From NCBI GenBank assembly GCA_017415995.1, contig JAFQDN010000032.1, positions 1 to 64,000 on the forward strand: a stretch of 64,000 bases of DNA, read 5' to 3'. Made by a program: the position numbers and the translations under genes. This document shows, one piece after another, positions 42,748 through 51,346 of the stretch (its first letter is position 1; each line of letters begins with the position of its first letter). The DNA is from Akkermansia sp. (GTDB taxonomy: Bacteria; Verrucomicrobiota; Verrucomicrobiia; Verrucomicrobiales; Akkermansiaceae). The notes beneath the pieces were generated by a model, which worked only from the letters and a program-made list of their open reading frames with translations, was not told the DNA's origin and did no database searches.

Positions 42748-45141
42748 TTAATAGAACGGGGTAAGACCGTGCTTCCAGATGTTCTTGAGCTCTGCCACCT
42801 CAGCCTCCAGCACAGTGCTGCCCTTGGCGGTGATGGTGAGCTTACCGTCTGCTGTAGCGGAGCCGATGCAGGCGCAGGGCGTGCCCTCCATGGCTGCGGC
42901 GAATGCGTCTGCCAAGTCTTCGTCCACTTCCACCAGGAAGCGGCCTGTGCTTTCGGAGAAGCAGGGAACCACGTTATTCTGCCAGCCTGCAACGGTGGGA
43001 AGTTTGTCGAGGTCGATGCAGATGCCACCCTTGCCGGAGAATGCCATCTCAGCAGCGGCAACGGCAAGACCGCCCTCGGAGAGGTCGTGCGCGGAGAGAA
43101 CAAGCCCTTGCGTGAGAGCCTTTTCGTAGTACTGTTTGTAAATGGCATAATTGGCCTTGTTGTCCGTCTGCGGGACCTTGCAATCCGTCACGCCTTTCAC
43201 GCGAGCGTAGACGGAAGCACCCATCTCGTCCTCAGTGTTGCCGACGATGAAGATGCGGCTGTTGTTGCGGCGCAGGGAGGCACCGCGCACATGCTCGGGG
43301 GCTTCCACCACACCGAAGCCGGAGCAAAGGAAGGTAACGGGAATGTTTACCGGGCCGTCCTCCGTCTCAAAGTAGTTGTAGAAGCTGTCCTTACCGGATA
43401 CGTACGGGGCACCATAGGCAAGGGCTGCCTCACGGATGCCCTTGGCGCATTCTACGATGCGGCCGAGCTCCGTCGGGCACTCGGGGTTGCCCATGCAGAA
43501 GTTGTCGAGCAGGGCAATCTTGTCCGGGTTGGTGCCGGCCAGTACCAGCTGGCGCACGGTTTCATCCACCGTGCCTGTACCCATGGCGTAGGGATCGGTC
43601 TTGCCCCATTCCGGCAGAATGGCCAGAGCCAGGGACATGAGTTTATCGGAGCCGTCGATGTCGATGACGGAGGCATCCTGCGGGGCATCGGCCGTGGCAC
43701 CTGCAAGCGGTTTGAGCACGGTGTTGCCCTGAACCTCGTGGTCATACTCGCGGATGATGGGCTCTCGGGATACGATGGCGAAGTCACCGAATACCTGTTT
43801 AAGGTCGGCAGTCAGGTTGCTGTCATCCAAGGTTACACCTTGCAGAGCCGGGGCAGGGGTGAAGGTGGAGGTGAGGTATTTGGTGGGGGCATCATGCAGC
43901 TTGGAGTTGTCCATTTCCACCACGAGCTCGCCATTGTGCCATACGCGCAACACTCCGCTGTCGTTGGATTCACCCAGCACGGTCATCTCGGTCTGGAAGG
44001 TGTCTGCCAAGCTTTGCAGCTCATCCAAGTTCTCGGGCTTCACGGCAAGTACCATGCGCTCTTGAGACTCGGACAGGAAAATCTGCCAGCTGAGCATGCC
44101 GGTCTCCTTGAGCGGGGCGCGCTCCAAGTATAAGTTGCCGCCTGTTTCGGAAAGCATCTCACCGGCAGCGGAGGAGAAACCACCTGCGCCGCAGTCCGTC
44201 ACGAACTCGATGAGCCCGCGCTCGCGTGCCTCCAGAATCACATCCAGAGTCTTCTTCTCTTCAATGGGGTTGCCGATTTGTACTGCCTGCTGGTCCTCGG
44301 TAGCGGACTCCTCACCCATGGCAGCGGAGGAGAATGTGGCACCGTGCAGACCATCCTTACCGGTGCGCCCACCGATAACAACTACGGCCAAGCCGGGCTT
44401 CATTTCCTTAGCGATGTCACTTTGCGGAATAACACCGGCCGTGCCGCAGAATACAAGCGGGTTGTAGATGTAGGTGGGGTCAAACTGGATGGCGCCACTG
44501 GTGGTGGGAATGCCCATGCGGTTGCCGTAATCGCGCACACCGTGCACGACTCCGCGCATGATGCCCAAGGGGTGAATGATGTTGTGCCCTTCCACCATCT
44601 CCTGCGGGGTATCCGGAGCGCCGAAGCAGAATACGTCCAAGTTGGCAATGGGCTTGGCACCCTTGCCGGCACCCAGAATATCGCGAATCACGCCGCCCAA
44701 GCCCGTGTTGGCACCGGCGTACGGCTCGATGGCGCTCGGGTGGTTGTGCGTTTCTGCTTTAAGGCATACGGAAAGCTTGTCGTCCAGCTTAATGAAGCCG
44801 GCGTTGTCTACAAAGCAGCTGAGTACAAAACCGGGCTTCTGCGCCATAATCTCTTTGGAGGGGCGCTGAATGAATGTCTTGTACATGCTCTTGATTTCCT
44901 CCGTCTCACCATTAACGGTGTGCTGAATGGTGGCGGCGAAGATGCGGTGCTTGCAGTGCTCGGACCAAGTTTGGGCGATTACCTCCAGCTCTACATCCGT
45001 AGGCTCGCGGTCTATCTCGCGGAATATCTGCTGCACTACCAGCATGTCCTCCGTGGAGAGGGAAAGCTTCATGTCCTGGCTCAGCTTGGTAAGCTCGGCT
45101 TCGCTCAGGTCGCGCACGGGTATGTGTCTATACGTTGCCAT
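42748..45141 (-). CDS. purL: FGAM synthase large subunit (small-type PurL)
   Basis: This 797-residue protein is an ATP-dependent FGAR-to-FGAM amidotransferase subunit of the PurL-PurS-PurQ complex. Motifs are ITQTWSEHC-like VIAQTWSEHCKHRIF, KAETHNHPSAIEPYAGANTG, GGRTGKDGLHGATFSS, DCGAGGFSSAAGEM and SAHDLSEGGLAVAAAEM. It lacks the glutaminase domain, which matches the separate purQ, and is a little longer than typical small PurL (about 740). It starts 24 bases after the PurS-like gene. Confidence 0.96.
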   Translation of the reverse strand: MATYRHIPVRDLSEAELTKLSQDMKLSLSTEDMLVVQQIFREIDREPTDVELEVIAQTWSEHCKHRIFAATIQHTVNGETEEIKSMYKTFIQRPSKEIMAQKPGFVLSCFVDNAGFIKLDDKLSVCLKAETHNHPSAIEPYAGANTGLGGVIRDILGAGKGAKPIANLDVFCFGAPDTPQEMVEGHNIIHPLGIMRGVVHGVRDYGNRMGIPTTSGAIQFDPTYIYNPLVFCGTAGVIPQSDIAKEMKPGLAVVVIGGRTGKDGLHGATFSSAAMGEESATEDQQAVQIGNPIEEKKTLDVILEARERGLIEFVTDCGAGGFSSAAGEMLSETGGNLYLERAPLKETGMLSWQIFLSESQERMVLAVKPENLDELQSLADTFQTEMTVLGESNDSGVLRVWHNGELVVEMDNSKLHDAPTKYLTSTFTPAPALQGVTLDDSNLTADLKQVFGDFAIVSREPIIREYDHEVQGNTVLKPLAGATADAPQDASVIDIDGSDKLMSLALAILPEWGKTDPYAMGTGTVDETVRQLVLAGTNPDKIALLDNFCMGNPECPTELGRIVECAKGIREAALAYGAPYVSGKDSFYNYFETEDGPVNIPVTFLCSGFGVVEAPEHVRGASLRRNNSRIFIVGNTEDEMGASVYARVKGVTDCKVPQTDNKANYAIYKQYYEKALTQGLVLSAHDLSEGGLAVAAAEMAFSGKGGICIDLDKLPTVAGWQNNVVPCFSESTGRFLVEVDEDLADAFAAAMEGTPCACIGSATADGKLTITAKGSTVLEAEVAELKNIWKHGLTPFY

Positions 45142-45165
45142 AATTGAAAATTGTAACTTGTAATT

Positions 45166-45615
45166 TTATTTGACGCTCCACGTGTGGATGGCGGGGTTGC
45201 ATACATCGTTGCAGAACCGTGCGGACAGAGCCTCTTTATCACCTTCGCCGAATATGTAAATCTTCTGCGTTATCTTGAGGGAGGTAAGGCTGAACGGTAA
45301 GCCCTTGCGTCCTGCATAGTTTGTGAGGATTGCCTCTTTCTCCAAGTCCAGTGCACCTTTCTTGATGCCGTAGGATATGCAGAACAGCTCGCCCTCCAAA
45401 GCCGGGGCTCCGCCTTCTTCCACCTTCTGGGAGATGGGGTCCACCAGCACGCGGCGCATGTATGCTGCGGCTTCTTCCACATCACCCTCACACTCTACGG
45501 TGTACAGGCGCGTGTGGTTGTATGTCAGTTTGTCAGTAATGGGGGTGTAGAGCAGCTTGTTGGCGTCTGTTGCGCTCTGAAAGCGGCTGAATACCTCAAA
45601 TGTAAGTGTTGCCAT
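45166..45615 (-). CDS. purS: PurS-like subunit, apparently a tandem PurS
   Basis: This 149-residue protein sits exactly where purS would be, but PurS is normally 80-90 residues. The C-terminal half reads as a full PurS: ISYGIKKGALDLEKEAILTN, KGLPFSLTSLKITQKIYIFG, then a helix and the closing strand AIHTWSVK. The N-terminal half (FEVFSRFQSATDANK, HTRLYTVECEGDVEEAAAYM, VDPISQKVEE) has the same order, so it looks like two PurS units fused. PurS dimers bridge PurL and PurQ. The start at 45615 was chosen over the frame to 45633 because the extra codons lie in the upstream hairpin's tail. Confidence 0.75.
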   Translation of the reverse strand: MATLTFEVFSRFQSATDANKLLYTPITDKLTYNHTRLYTVECEGDVEEAAAYMRRVLVDPISQKVEEGGAPALEGELFCISYGIKKGALDLEKEAILTNYAGRKGLPFSLTSLKITQKIYIFGEGDKEALSARFCNDVCNPAIHTWSVK

Positions 45616-45626
45616 AAAATTGAAAA

Positions 45627-45657
45627 GAGCCACCGCACTTCTTCAGTACGGTGGCTT
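45627..45657 (-). terminator. Hairpin between purC and purS (attenuator or weak terminator)
   Basis: On the minus strand the stem AGCCACCGTACT/AGTGCGGTGGCT (12 bp, one G-U) with a 5-base loop is followed by CTTTTCAATTTT. It may set the ratio of PurC to the downstream subunits. Confidence 0.6.
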
Positions 45658-45669
45658 GGGGGTAAAATC

Positions 45670-46374
45670 TTACTTCTGCAATCGCTCCAGTACGTCGGCA
45701 TATGCCTCCATGAATCCGCCTAAGCCTTGGCGGAAACGGTCCTTGTCCATCTTCTTGCCTGTGGCTACGTCCCACAAACGGCAGGTGTCAGGTGAAATCT
45801 CGTCTGCCAGCACAATCTGTGAGGGGTCTTCTGCCAAACGACCGAGCTCAATCTTGAAGTCGATGAGGCGCAGGTCTGCCTTGAGGAAGAACTCGCAAAG
45901 TACCTCATTCACCAACAGTGCCATTTTCTTGATGTTGGCGCACTCCTCTTCTGTGGCGGCGCCCATCTCACGAGCATAATCATCATTGATGAAGGGGTCA
46001 CCCAAGGAGTCATCCTTGTAAGAGAACTCAACGATGGGTTTCTTGAATGCCGTACCCTCTGCTACGCCCATGCGCTTAGAGAAGCTGCCGGCGGCTACGT
46101 TGCGTACGATTACTTCCAGCGGGATGATGGAAACACGCTTTACCAGCAGGTTGATGTCATCCACATCATCCACCAAGTGGGTGGCAACACCGCGTGCTTC
46201 CAGCATGCGGTAGATGATGAGCGTAATGGCCTTATTGAAACGGCCCTTGTTCTCAAAGTCTTCTTTCTTTACTCCGTTGAATGCCGTGGCGGAGTCCTTG
46301 TACTCCATGCGCAGCACGTTGGGGTCATCTGTGGTGAACAGTCTCTTGGCTTTGCCTTCGTAAATCGGTTCCAT
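45670..46374 (-). CDS. purC: SAICAR synthetase
   Basis: PurC (234 residues) condenses CAIR with aspartate. It begins MEPIYEGKAKRLFTTDDP and has YKDSATAFNGVKKEDFENKG, IPLEVIVRNVAAGSFSKR and LIDFKIELGR with LADEISPDTCRLWD. Length is normal. It is the first gene of the purC-purS-purL-purQ operon. Its leader of about 30 bases shows no purine riboswitch. Confidence 0.97.
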   Translation of the reverse strand: MEPIYEGKAKRLFTTDDPNVLRMEYKDSATAFNGVKKEDFENKGRFNKAITLIIYRMLEARGVATHLVDDVDDINLLVKRVSIIPLEVIVRNVAAGSFSKRMGVAEGTAFKKPIVEFSYKDDSLGDPFINDDYAREMGAATEEECANIKKMALLVNEVLCEFFLKADLRLIDFKIELGRLAEDPSQIVLADEISPDTCRLWDVATGKKMDKDRFRQGLGGFMEAYADVLERLQK

Positions 46375-46410
46375 GTTATCTGGCGGGGGTGGTGTTATCC
46401 CTGCACGCCA

Positions 46411-46438
46411 ACTATACCCTAACTGCTCCCTTTGTCAA
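46411..46438 (-). promoter_or_regulatory. Promoter of the purCSLQ operon
   Basis: On the minus strand, TTGACA (46433-46438), a 16-bp spacer and TATAGT (46411-46416). Confidence 0.7.
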
Positions 46439-46539
46439 GCCTAAAATTTACTCAGAGTAATCGCGCGCCGGTGTGCGTGCGCGATGCTTTGTTTTTGCTG
46501 TTTTCTTTTCGGAAATCGGAGTAAAATAACTTTTTTAAC

Positions 46540-46568
46540 TTGACTTGTGAGCGGGAAAAGCGTACAGT
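46540..46568 (+). promoter_or_regulatory. Promoter of the LpxR-like gene
   Basis: TTGACT (46540-46545), a 17-bp spacer and TACAGT (46563-46568), eight bases before the ATG at 46577. The -35 region (CTTGACTTGT) is identical to that of bamA. Confidence 0.65.
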
Positions 46569-46576
46569 CAGAAGCC

Positions 46577-47548
46577 ATGAGCATGATACCAGTTGTAGCG
46601 ATGGCCGCGGCGTCTACGTTGGCGGTGTATACGAATCCGACACCGCAGCCCGGTGAGCCGGGGTATGAGTCCGTGCCGCGTCATTACTTCCGCGGTATGA
46701 TGGAGAATGATTCTGCGTTCGATTTGGATGGCAATTACTCACACGGCACGCGCTTGGATTATGCGCAGCTGATGAAGAACGGTGACGCTTGGGGGCTGAG
46801 CCTCACGCAGAACATCTACACCCCCACCACTCATGCTAAACATGCCGTGTATGGTGAGCATCCGTATGCCGGGTATCTTGCACTTGGTGCTGCCTACATG
46901 CAGCGTGGCGAAAATTTTGGTAATACGGTTGAATTTCAATTGGGTACAACCGGTAATGCCTCCCTTGCCGGTGAGTTCCAAAACGCATTGCATGAGGCTG
47001 CCGGAATGGCAACGTGGGAGGGCTGGCCGGATCAAGTGCCGTCCGAGATGACATTCCAGCTTTCCGCTCAGCAGTCATTCCGTTTGCCGTGGATGGAGTG
47101 GACGGGCTCCAACGGTTGGAAGACGGATGCCGTGTTCAACCTGCGAGAGGAAGTCGGTACTGCATTTATTCGCGGTGGCGCCGGGATAACGATGCGTTAC
47201 GGACGCAATTTGCCGCCCACCATGGGTAATGCCGGTAACAAATCCGCAACTTTTGCGCTCAGCCCGATTGAGAAGAAAGATTATGATCCCTCTGCACCGT
47301 CCTACTTTGTGCTGGGTAGTGCCAACATCAACTACGTGGCGCGTGATATTACGGTTGACGGCGGCGTATTCCACCACTTTGAGCAGACATGTAGCCGCGT
47401 GCCGTGGCAGGCTGATTTCTGTCTTGGTGTAGGTGTGTCCTACCAAGGGATTGACTATTTTGCCGGCGCGGTATACTGCACGGACAGCTACCGTACGCAG
47501 GGAGATTCCACCTTCTACGGGACATTCTCCATTTCTTGGCATTGGTAA
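46577..47548 (+). CDS. LpxR-family lipid A 3'-O-deacylase (DUF2219), outer membrane
   Basis: This 323-residue protein has a weak N-terminal export signal (MSMIPVVAMAAASTLAVY). Family features: MMENDSAFDLDGNYSHGTRL near the N-terminus (catalytic Asn-Asp in LpxR), EHPYAGYLALGAAYMQ, and FQNALHEAAG with WEGWPDQVPSE, which hold the conserved His. The rest alternates as beta strands and ends in the aromatic TFSISWHW, typical of outer-membrane barrels. LpxR removes the 3' acyl chains of lipid A. Homology is clear but activity is not proven. The start at 46577 avoids codons that overlap the promoter. The ResB-like gene follows after six bases. Confidence 0.85.
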   Translation: MSMIPVVAMAAASTLAVYTNPTPQPGEPGYESVPRHYFRGMMENDSAFDLDGNYSHGTRLDYAQLMKNGDAWGLSLTQNIYTPTTHAKHAVYGEHPYAGYLALGAAYMQRGENFGNTVEFQLGTTGNASLAGEFQNALHEAAGMATWEGWPDQVPSEMTFQLSAQQSFRLPWMEWTGSNGWKTDAVFNLREEVGTAFIRGGAGITMRYGRNLPPTMGNAGNKSATFALSPIEKKDYDPSAPSYFVLGSANINYVARDITVDGGVFHHFEQTCSRVPWQADFCLGVGVSYQGIDYFAGAVYCTDSYRTQGDSTFYGTFSISWHW

Positions 47549-47554
47549 TCATGT

Positions 47555-48697
47555 ATGAGCGGGTGGCTTAAGGCAACTCTGATGCTCTTGGGAGCCGTAT
47601 GTGTGCTTCTGGTGGCGGGTGCTTTCCCGGTGCTGGGAGCACCCGCTGTTTTCCGAGGGGGGCTCATGCAATTGTTAGGGCTTGCGGTAGGTGCCGTAGC
47701 CCTGTGGGGGGGCTGGCGTATAGCCTCCGGGTTACGGGTACAGTTTGTATTCGGGCTGGTATGTTGCTTTTTTGCGGTATCCGGCGTTATAGCAGCGTGG
47801 ATGTACGGCTGCAAGGCGGTAGAGCACGCCATGCTGGGTGGCGTCATGTGGTTCGGCGCTTTGGGGATGGCATGCACGGCGGTAGTCGGCGTATTGTTTG
47901 CGGTCATATTCGGGTATTTTGTGCGCGGGGTCATGCGCCGCACTCTGTGGTTGGCTGCTGCACACTGGAGTGCTGCTTTCATTGTTTTCGGCGCGTTTGC
48001 TGATTATTGCCTTGAGAAGACAGCCATTGTGTATGCCGGAGTCGGCTCCGATTCCAAAATAACGCAGGTTACAACTGCCACTGGTGAGTCCCTCCCGCTG
48101 GAGTTTGCCTTGCAGGTGGATGATTTTGCCGTGTCTCATTACGATGCCGCGGCAGTGGCATCCCCGCAAATGCACCACCGCATGATTTTGCGCAAGGATG
48201 ACACGTACGCCGTGTGTATATGGCGGCAGAATATGTGGGCTGTTCTCCCGGAGCATCATTGGGAGTTGCAGGGGGATTCTTTGGTGATGGGCGGACAGCG
48301 TTTTTCCGTCGCGGATATGCTGCCGAATGATAAGTTTGAGTTTCCCTGTAAGTTGATTTCAGAGCCCGTTCCTCAGGGGGTGAACGTGCAGGGCTCCGTT
48401 AAAGAGTACCGTGCAGGATGCCGTGTGTATACGGATCACCGCGGCCGCCCGGAAACCCGGCATGAGGTATTGCGCGTCAATGAGCCTATAGCTTGCAAGG
48501 ATTGGCATGTGTATTTGCTCAGTTACGATTATAATCCGATAACAAACCGGGTGTCCGTCATTTTGCAGGCACGCAAGGCACCGGGACGCTGGTTTGTGAT
48601 GGTTGGCATGGTTGGGCTGATGCTCAGCACAGCATGTTGGTGCTGGTGGCGCAGGGAAAAGTCCGCAACTGATGGGAAGGAGGAGATGACCGCATGA
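47555..48697 (+). CDS. ResB-like cytochrome c biogenesis protein (System II)
   Basis: This 380-residue protein has four to five N-terminal membrane helices (residues 5-150), a large periplasmic domain (about 165-345) and a final helix (WFVMVGMVGLMLSTACWCW). In the periplasmic part, YRAGCRVYTDHRGRPETRHE and VNEPIACKDWHVYLLSYDYN correspond to the ResB signature region. With CcsA it exports and attaches haem to apocytochromes c. Similarity is modest and the call is strengthened by the overlapping ccsA-like gene. It probably shares a transcript with the LpxR-like gene. Confidence 0.8.
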   Translation: MSGWLKATLMLLGAVCVLLVAGAFPVLGAPAVFRGGLMQLLGLAVGAVALWGGWRIASGLRVQFVFGLVCCFFAVSGVIAAWMYGCKAVEHAMLGGVMWFGALGMACTAVVGVLFAVIFGYFVRGVMRRTLWLAAAHWSAAFIVFGAFADYCLEKTAIVYAGVGSDSKITQVTTATGESLPLEFALQVDDFAVSHYDAAAVASPQMHHRMILRKDDTYAVCIWRQNMWAVLPEHHWELQGDSLVMGGQRFSVADMLPNDKFEFPCKLISEPVPQGVNVQGSVKEYRAGCRVYTDHRGRPETRHEVLRVNEPIACKDWHVYLLSYDYNPITNRVSVILQARKAPGRWFVMVGMVGLMLSTACWCWWRREKSATDGKEEMTA

Positions 48698-49458
48698 TGA
48701 TTACCCTTGTGTATGCCTGTTCAATCGGGGTGTTGCTCATGGCGTTGGTTGCGTGGGCATATGCCGTGTTCGGTAAGCGTGAGATGGCGCGTGGCATTTT
48801 ATTCGGCTGCTGGGTGGCAGCATTAGCGCTTTTTGTGGTTAACTGGCTGCTGGCTCAGGCAGTGCCTTTCGGCAATATGCGCCAAGTGCTCAGCTTCTTC
48901 CCCTTGGTTTCAGTTCCCGCAGCTGTGTATATGCGCCGTTGGCGTGGTGCGGATTTAACGGCCCACTTTGCAGCAGTGGCGGCATTTTCCATGTTGGGGG
49001 CACTTTGTATGCCGTTGCAAGCCACTTGGCGGCAGATGCCGGCTTTGCAATCGCCTTGGTTTGTCCCGCATGTTACTTCCTACGTTATTGCCTATGGCTT
49101 TTTGGCAGTATCAGCCTTTGCTGCTCTGGCTTCCCTGAGCAAAAAACATGCGGAAATCCGTATGCGTGCAGCTGACGAGGTGGTATCCTTGGCATTTCCT
49201 TTCCTTACCTTCGGTTTGCTCAGCGGCGCATTGTGGGCAGATGTGGCCTGGGCTCGCTACTGGGCTTGGGATATTAAGGAAGCGTGGGCGCTCATTACCT
49301 GGTGCGTGTACCTTATCTACTTCCATGTGCGTGCGAACGCAAATTTTGCCTCGTGGCGTCGCCCACTTATTCTGCTTGGCTTTGTTGCCGTGCTGATTAC
49401 CTTCTTTGTGGTAAATCTGATACCCGCTGTTCAGAGTATACACAGCTACGCCCGCTGA
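48694..49458 (+). CDS. CcsA/ResC-like cytochrome c haem lyase subunit
   Basis: This 254-residue protein has about eight membrane helices. The tryptophan-rich haem-binding motif reads GALWADVAWARYWAWDIKEA followed by WALITW, close to the WWD signature of the family, with conserved His in FVPHVTSYV and YLIYFHVRAN. It partners the ResB-like protein upstream. The ATG overlaps the ResB stop (ATGATGA), indicating translational coupling. Confidence 0.88.
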   Translation: MMITLVYACSIGVLLMALVAWAYAVFGKREMARGILFGCWVAALALFVVNWLLAQAVPFGNMRQVLSFFPLVSVPAAVYMRRWRGADLTAHFAAVAAFSMLGALCMPLQATWRQMPALQSPWFVPHVTSYVIAYGFLAVSAFAALASLSKKHAEIRMRAADEVVSLAFPFLTFGLLSGALWADVAWARYWAWDIKEAWALITWCVYLIYFHVRANANFASWRRPLILLGFVAVLITFFVVNLIPAVQSIHSYAR

Positions 49459-49492
49459 GGCACTTGTTACGGAGCTGACGGAACACAAAAAG

Positions 49493-49594
49493 AAAACCTT
49501 CGGAGAACATCTCGACAAGCATGGTCCGAATACCGCTGCTACCTCTCGGTCCTGACGGGGTTTTCCGGCCATGCCTCCAAGAGTCCCCGAAGGC
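49493..49594 (-). ncRNA. ffs: Signal recognition particle RNA, small bacterial type
   Basis: On the minus strand this is a rod of about 100 nt. Outer helix CCTTCGGGGA pairs with TCTCCGAAGG, and a middle helix pairs GCATGGCCGGAA with TTCGGACCATGC. The apical part has the SRP core TCAGGACCGAGAGGTAGCAG: CAGG and AGCAG strands of the Ffh-binding loop around a GAGA tetraloop. Compared with E. coli (GUCC..GGAA) the pair next to the loop has changed from U-A to A-U, a compensatory change. No Alu domain is present. The RNA ends in TTTTCTTTTT, which together with the outer helix makes a terminator (49484-49497). Confidence 0.9.
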
Positions 49595-49600
49595 ACAGCA

Positions 49601-49629
49601 ATCCTGCCATAACTTTTGCGGTTCGTCAA
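49601..49629 (-). promoter_or_regulatory. Promoter of the SRP RNA gene
   Basis: On the minus strand, TTGACG (49624-49629), a 17-bp spacer and CAGGAT (49601-49606). A start seven bases later falls at the 5' end of the SRP outer helix. Confidence 0.6.
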
Positions 49630-49664
49630 GCAATTTATGTAGCATGACGCAAAGAAATCTCGGC

Positions 49665-49693
49665 TTGACTTGCTGTCTGTACTCTGCCAAAAT
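49665..49693 (+). promoter_or_regulatory. Promoter of the NAD(P)H-hydrate repair gene
   Basis: TTGACT (49665-49670), a 17-bp spacer and CAAAAT (49688-49693), followed by a leader of about 38 bases with GAGAGATAAGG before the ATG at 49738. Confidence 0.5.
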
Positions 49694-49737
49694 ACGGGAA
49701 ATACTGTCGAGCAGTGTAAAAATGGAGAGATAAGGCT

Positions 49738-51219
49738 ATGAATGTACATCCCTGTTCCGTGATTAGGGAGGCAGAGCAAGCTTGCTTTGCCGGAGGACGG
49801 GCGACCTCGGACCAACTGATGGATGCCGTCATCAAACGCATGTGGTATGCCCTGCAACATGACCCTGAGTTTGCAGCCCGCCGCGTGGAGCGCGTGACTG
49901 TGTATGCCGGAAAAGGAAATAACGCCGGAGATGCCATTGGGCTGGCTGCTTTGTTTGATTGCAAGGTTTCCGTATGCTCAGTATGCGACCCCGCAGATTT
50001 TTCTCCGGAAACGCGTAGACAATATGAGAAGTTGCAGAGCCGTAACCAAAAGGAGTATCCCGCGCTTCCGGCTGCTTTACAGGGAGATGCTTGTTCCCTT
50101 ATCATCGACGGTTTACTGGGCAGTGGTGTTAGCGGTAAGCTGCGCCCGGAGTATGAACGGCTTGTGGAGGACATGAACAGTGAGCGTCGGTACCGCCCCA
50201 ATACCGTGGTGCTTTCCATTGATATTCCTACCGGATTGCATGCGGATACCGGAGAATTGCTCGGGGAGGCTGTGCGGGCGGATATTACTGCTGCCATCGG
50301 TTGCGTGAAGCCGGGTATGCTTGCCGATGGTGCGGAAGATTACGTGGGGCGCTTGCTTTGTATTCCTCTGCCCATTGTGCAGATGCCGGATGGAGGGGAA
50401 ACTATTGTGGCTGATAATGTAACGGCGCATTGGCCGTTCCCGCGGCCCTATTCGTGCTTCAAAAACAGAGCAGGGCGCGTGAATATTGTGGCGGGCAGCA
50501 TTGGTTATGCGGGAGCTGCTCAATTGTGTGCAGAAGCGGCACTGGCGGCCGGGGCAGGGCTGGTTGCCTTGTATTGCCGGGAGGATGTTTATCCCATCCT
50601 TGCTGCACGCGTGGCTCCGGAGGTGATGGTGCACCCCGTTCGTTCCTATGCCGAGGTGCCCGCTGACGGCGCACAAGCCCTGGTTATCGGCCCCGGAATC
50701 GGGCATCCGGGTGTTACGGAGGCCGAGGCACTGCGGCGTCTGCTGCTTTCTTATGATGGACCTGTTGTTTTGGATGCCGATGGTTTGAACCTTGCAGCGC
50801 AATACCGCTGGCATATCCCGGAAAACGCCATCCTGACTCCGCACCCAGGGGAGATGCGCCGCCTTTTCCCTGCTGCGGCTTCCCTCTCTCGCTTGGATAC
50901 CGTGCGGCAATTTTTAGCTGCTCATCCCTGTACTCTCCTCTATAAAGGCGCTCGTACCATTACTGCTGCATGTGATTGTTCTCGTATCATCTATAACTCC
51001 ACCGGCGGCCCATATATGGCAAACGGTGGGCAGGGGGATGTGCTTTCCGGTGTCATCGGCGCTTTGGCGGCTCAGGGCAGAGCCCCCCTCGATGCCGCTG
51101 CCGACGCTGCCTATTTTTGTGGCTTGGCAGCAGCCTATGCTCGTGCCAAGTACCATTATCCTCCGACCGTTCGGGCTTCGCAAGTGATAGAGTGCTTGCC
51201 CCTTGCTGTTAAAATATAG
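49738..51219 (+). CDS. nnrDE: Bifunctional NAD(P)H-hydrate epimerase / dehydratase
   Basis: This 493-residue fusion repairs hydrated NAD(P)H. Residues 1 to about 215 are the YjeF_N epimerase (VTVYAGKGNNAGDAIGLA, IIDGLLGSGVSGKLRPEYE, LSIDIPTGLHADTGE). Residues of about 235-493 are the ribokinase-like dehydratase (NIVAGSIGYAGAAQLCAEAA, VLDADGLNL, LTPHPGEMRRL, NGGQGDVLSGVIGALAAQG). The usual GTGD of the dehydratase reads GQGD here. It appears monocistronic: the Sel1-ankyrin gene downstream has its own promoter. Confidence 0.93.
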   Translation: MNVHPCSVIREAEQACFAGGRATSDQLMDAVIKRMWYALQHDPEFAARRVERVTVYAGKGNNAGDAIGLAALFDCKVSVCSVCDPADFSPETRRQYEKLQSRNQKEYPALPAALQGDACSLIIDGLLGSGVSGKLRPEYERLVEDMNSERRYRPNTVVLSIDIPTGLHADTGELLGEAVRADITAAIGCVKPGMLADGAEDYVGRLLCIPLPIVQMPDGGETIVADNVTAHWPFPRPYSCFKNRAGRVNIVAGSIGYAGAAQLCAEAALAAGAGLVALYCREDVYPILAARVAPEVMVHPVRSYAEVPADGAQALVIGPGIGHPGVTEAEALRRLLLSYDGPVVLDADGLNLAAQYRWHIPENAILTPHPGEMRRLFPAAASLSRLDTVRQFLAAHPCTLLYKGARTITAACDCSRIIYNSTGGPYMANGGQGDVLSGVIGALAAQGRAPLDAAADAAYFCGLAAAYARAKYHYPPTVRASQVIECLPLAVKI

Positions 51220-51269
51220 CGTTCGGTGTATCGTTGCGTTGTAAATGTCGCTGCAATCTCAATCTTTGC

Positions 51270-51298
51270 TTGACTCCGTGTAAACTTTGTGGTAATGG
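51270..51298 (+). promoter_or_regulatory. Promoter of the Sel1-ankyrin-GYF_2 operon
   Basis: TTGACT (51270-51275), a 17-bp spacer and TAATGG (51293-51298), leaving a leader of about 42 bases. The -35 context GCTTGACT is shared with several promoters in the window. Confidence 0.5.
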
Positions 51299-51346
51299 TG
51301 GTTATGACCGATTGCCGTAGATGAGACTACAGAGTTAATACATGCA

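Noticed and set aside
42697..44133. Open frame of 478 codons on the plus strand opposite purL
   Set aside because: It is antisense to conserved PurL motifs, and the product has no signal of being a protein.
46455..46500. Hairpin ATCGCGC/GCGCGAT followed by a T-rich stretch, as a terminator
   Set aside because: It lies between two divergent promoters with no gene ending toward it, so a terminator role is not supported. It is possibly a binding site.
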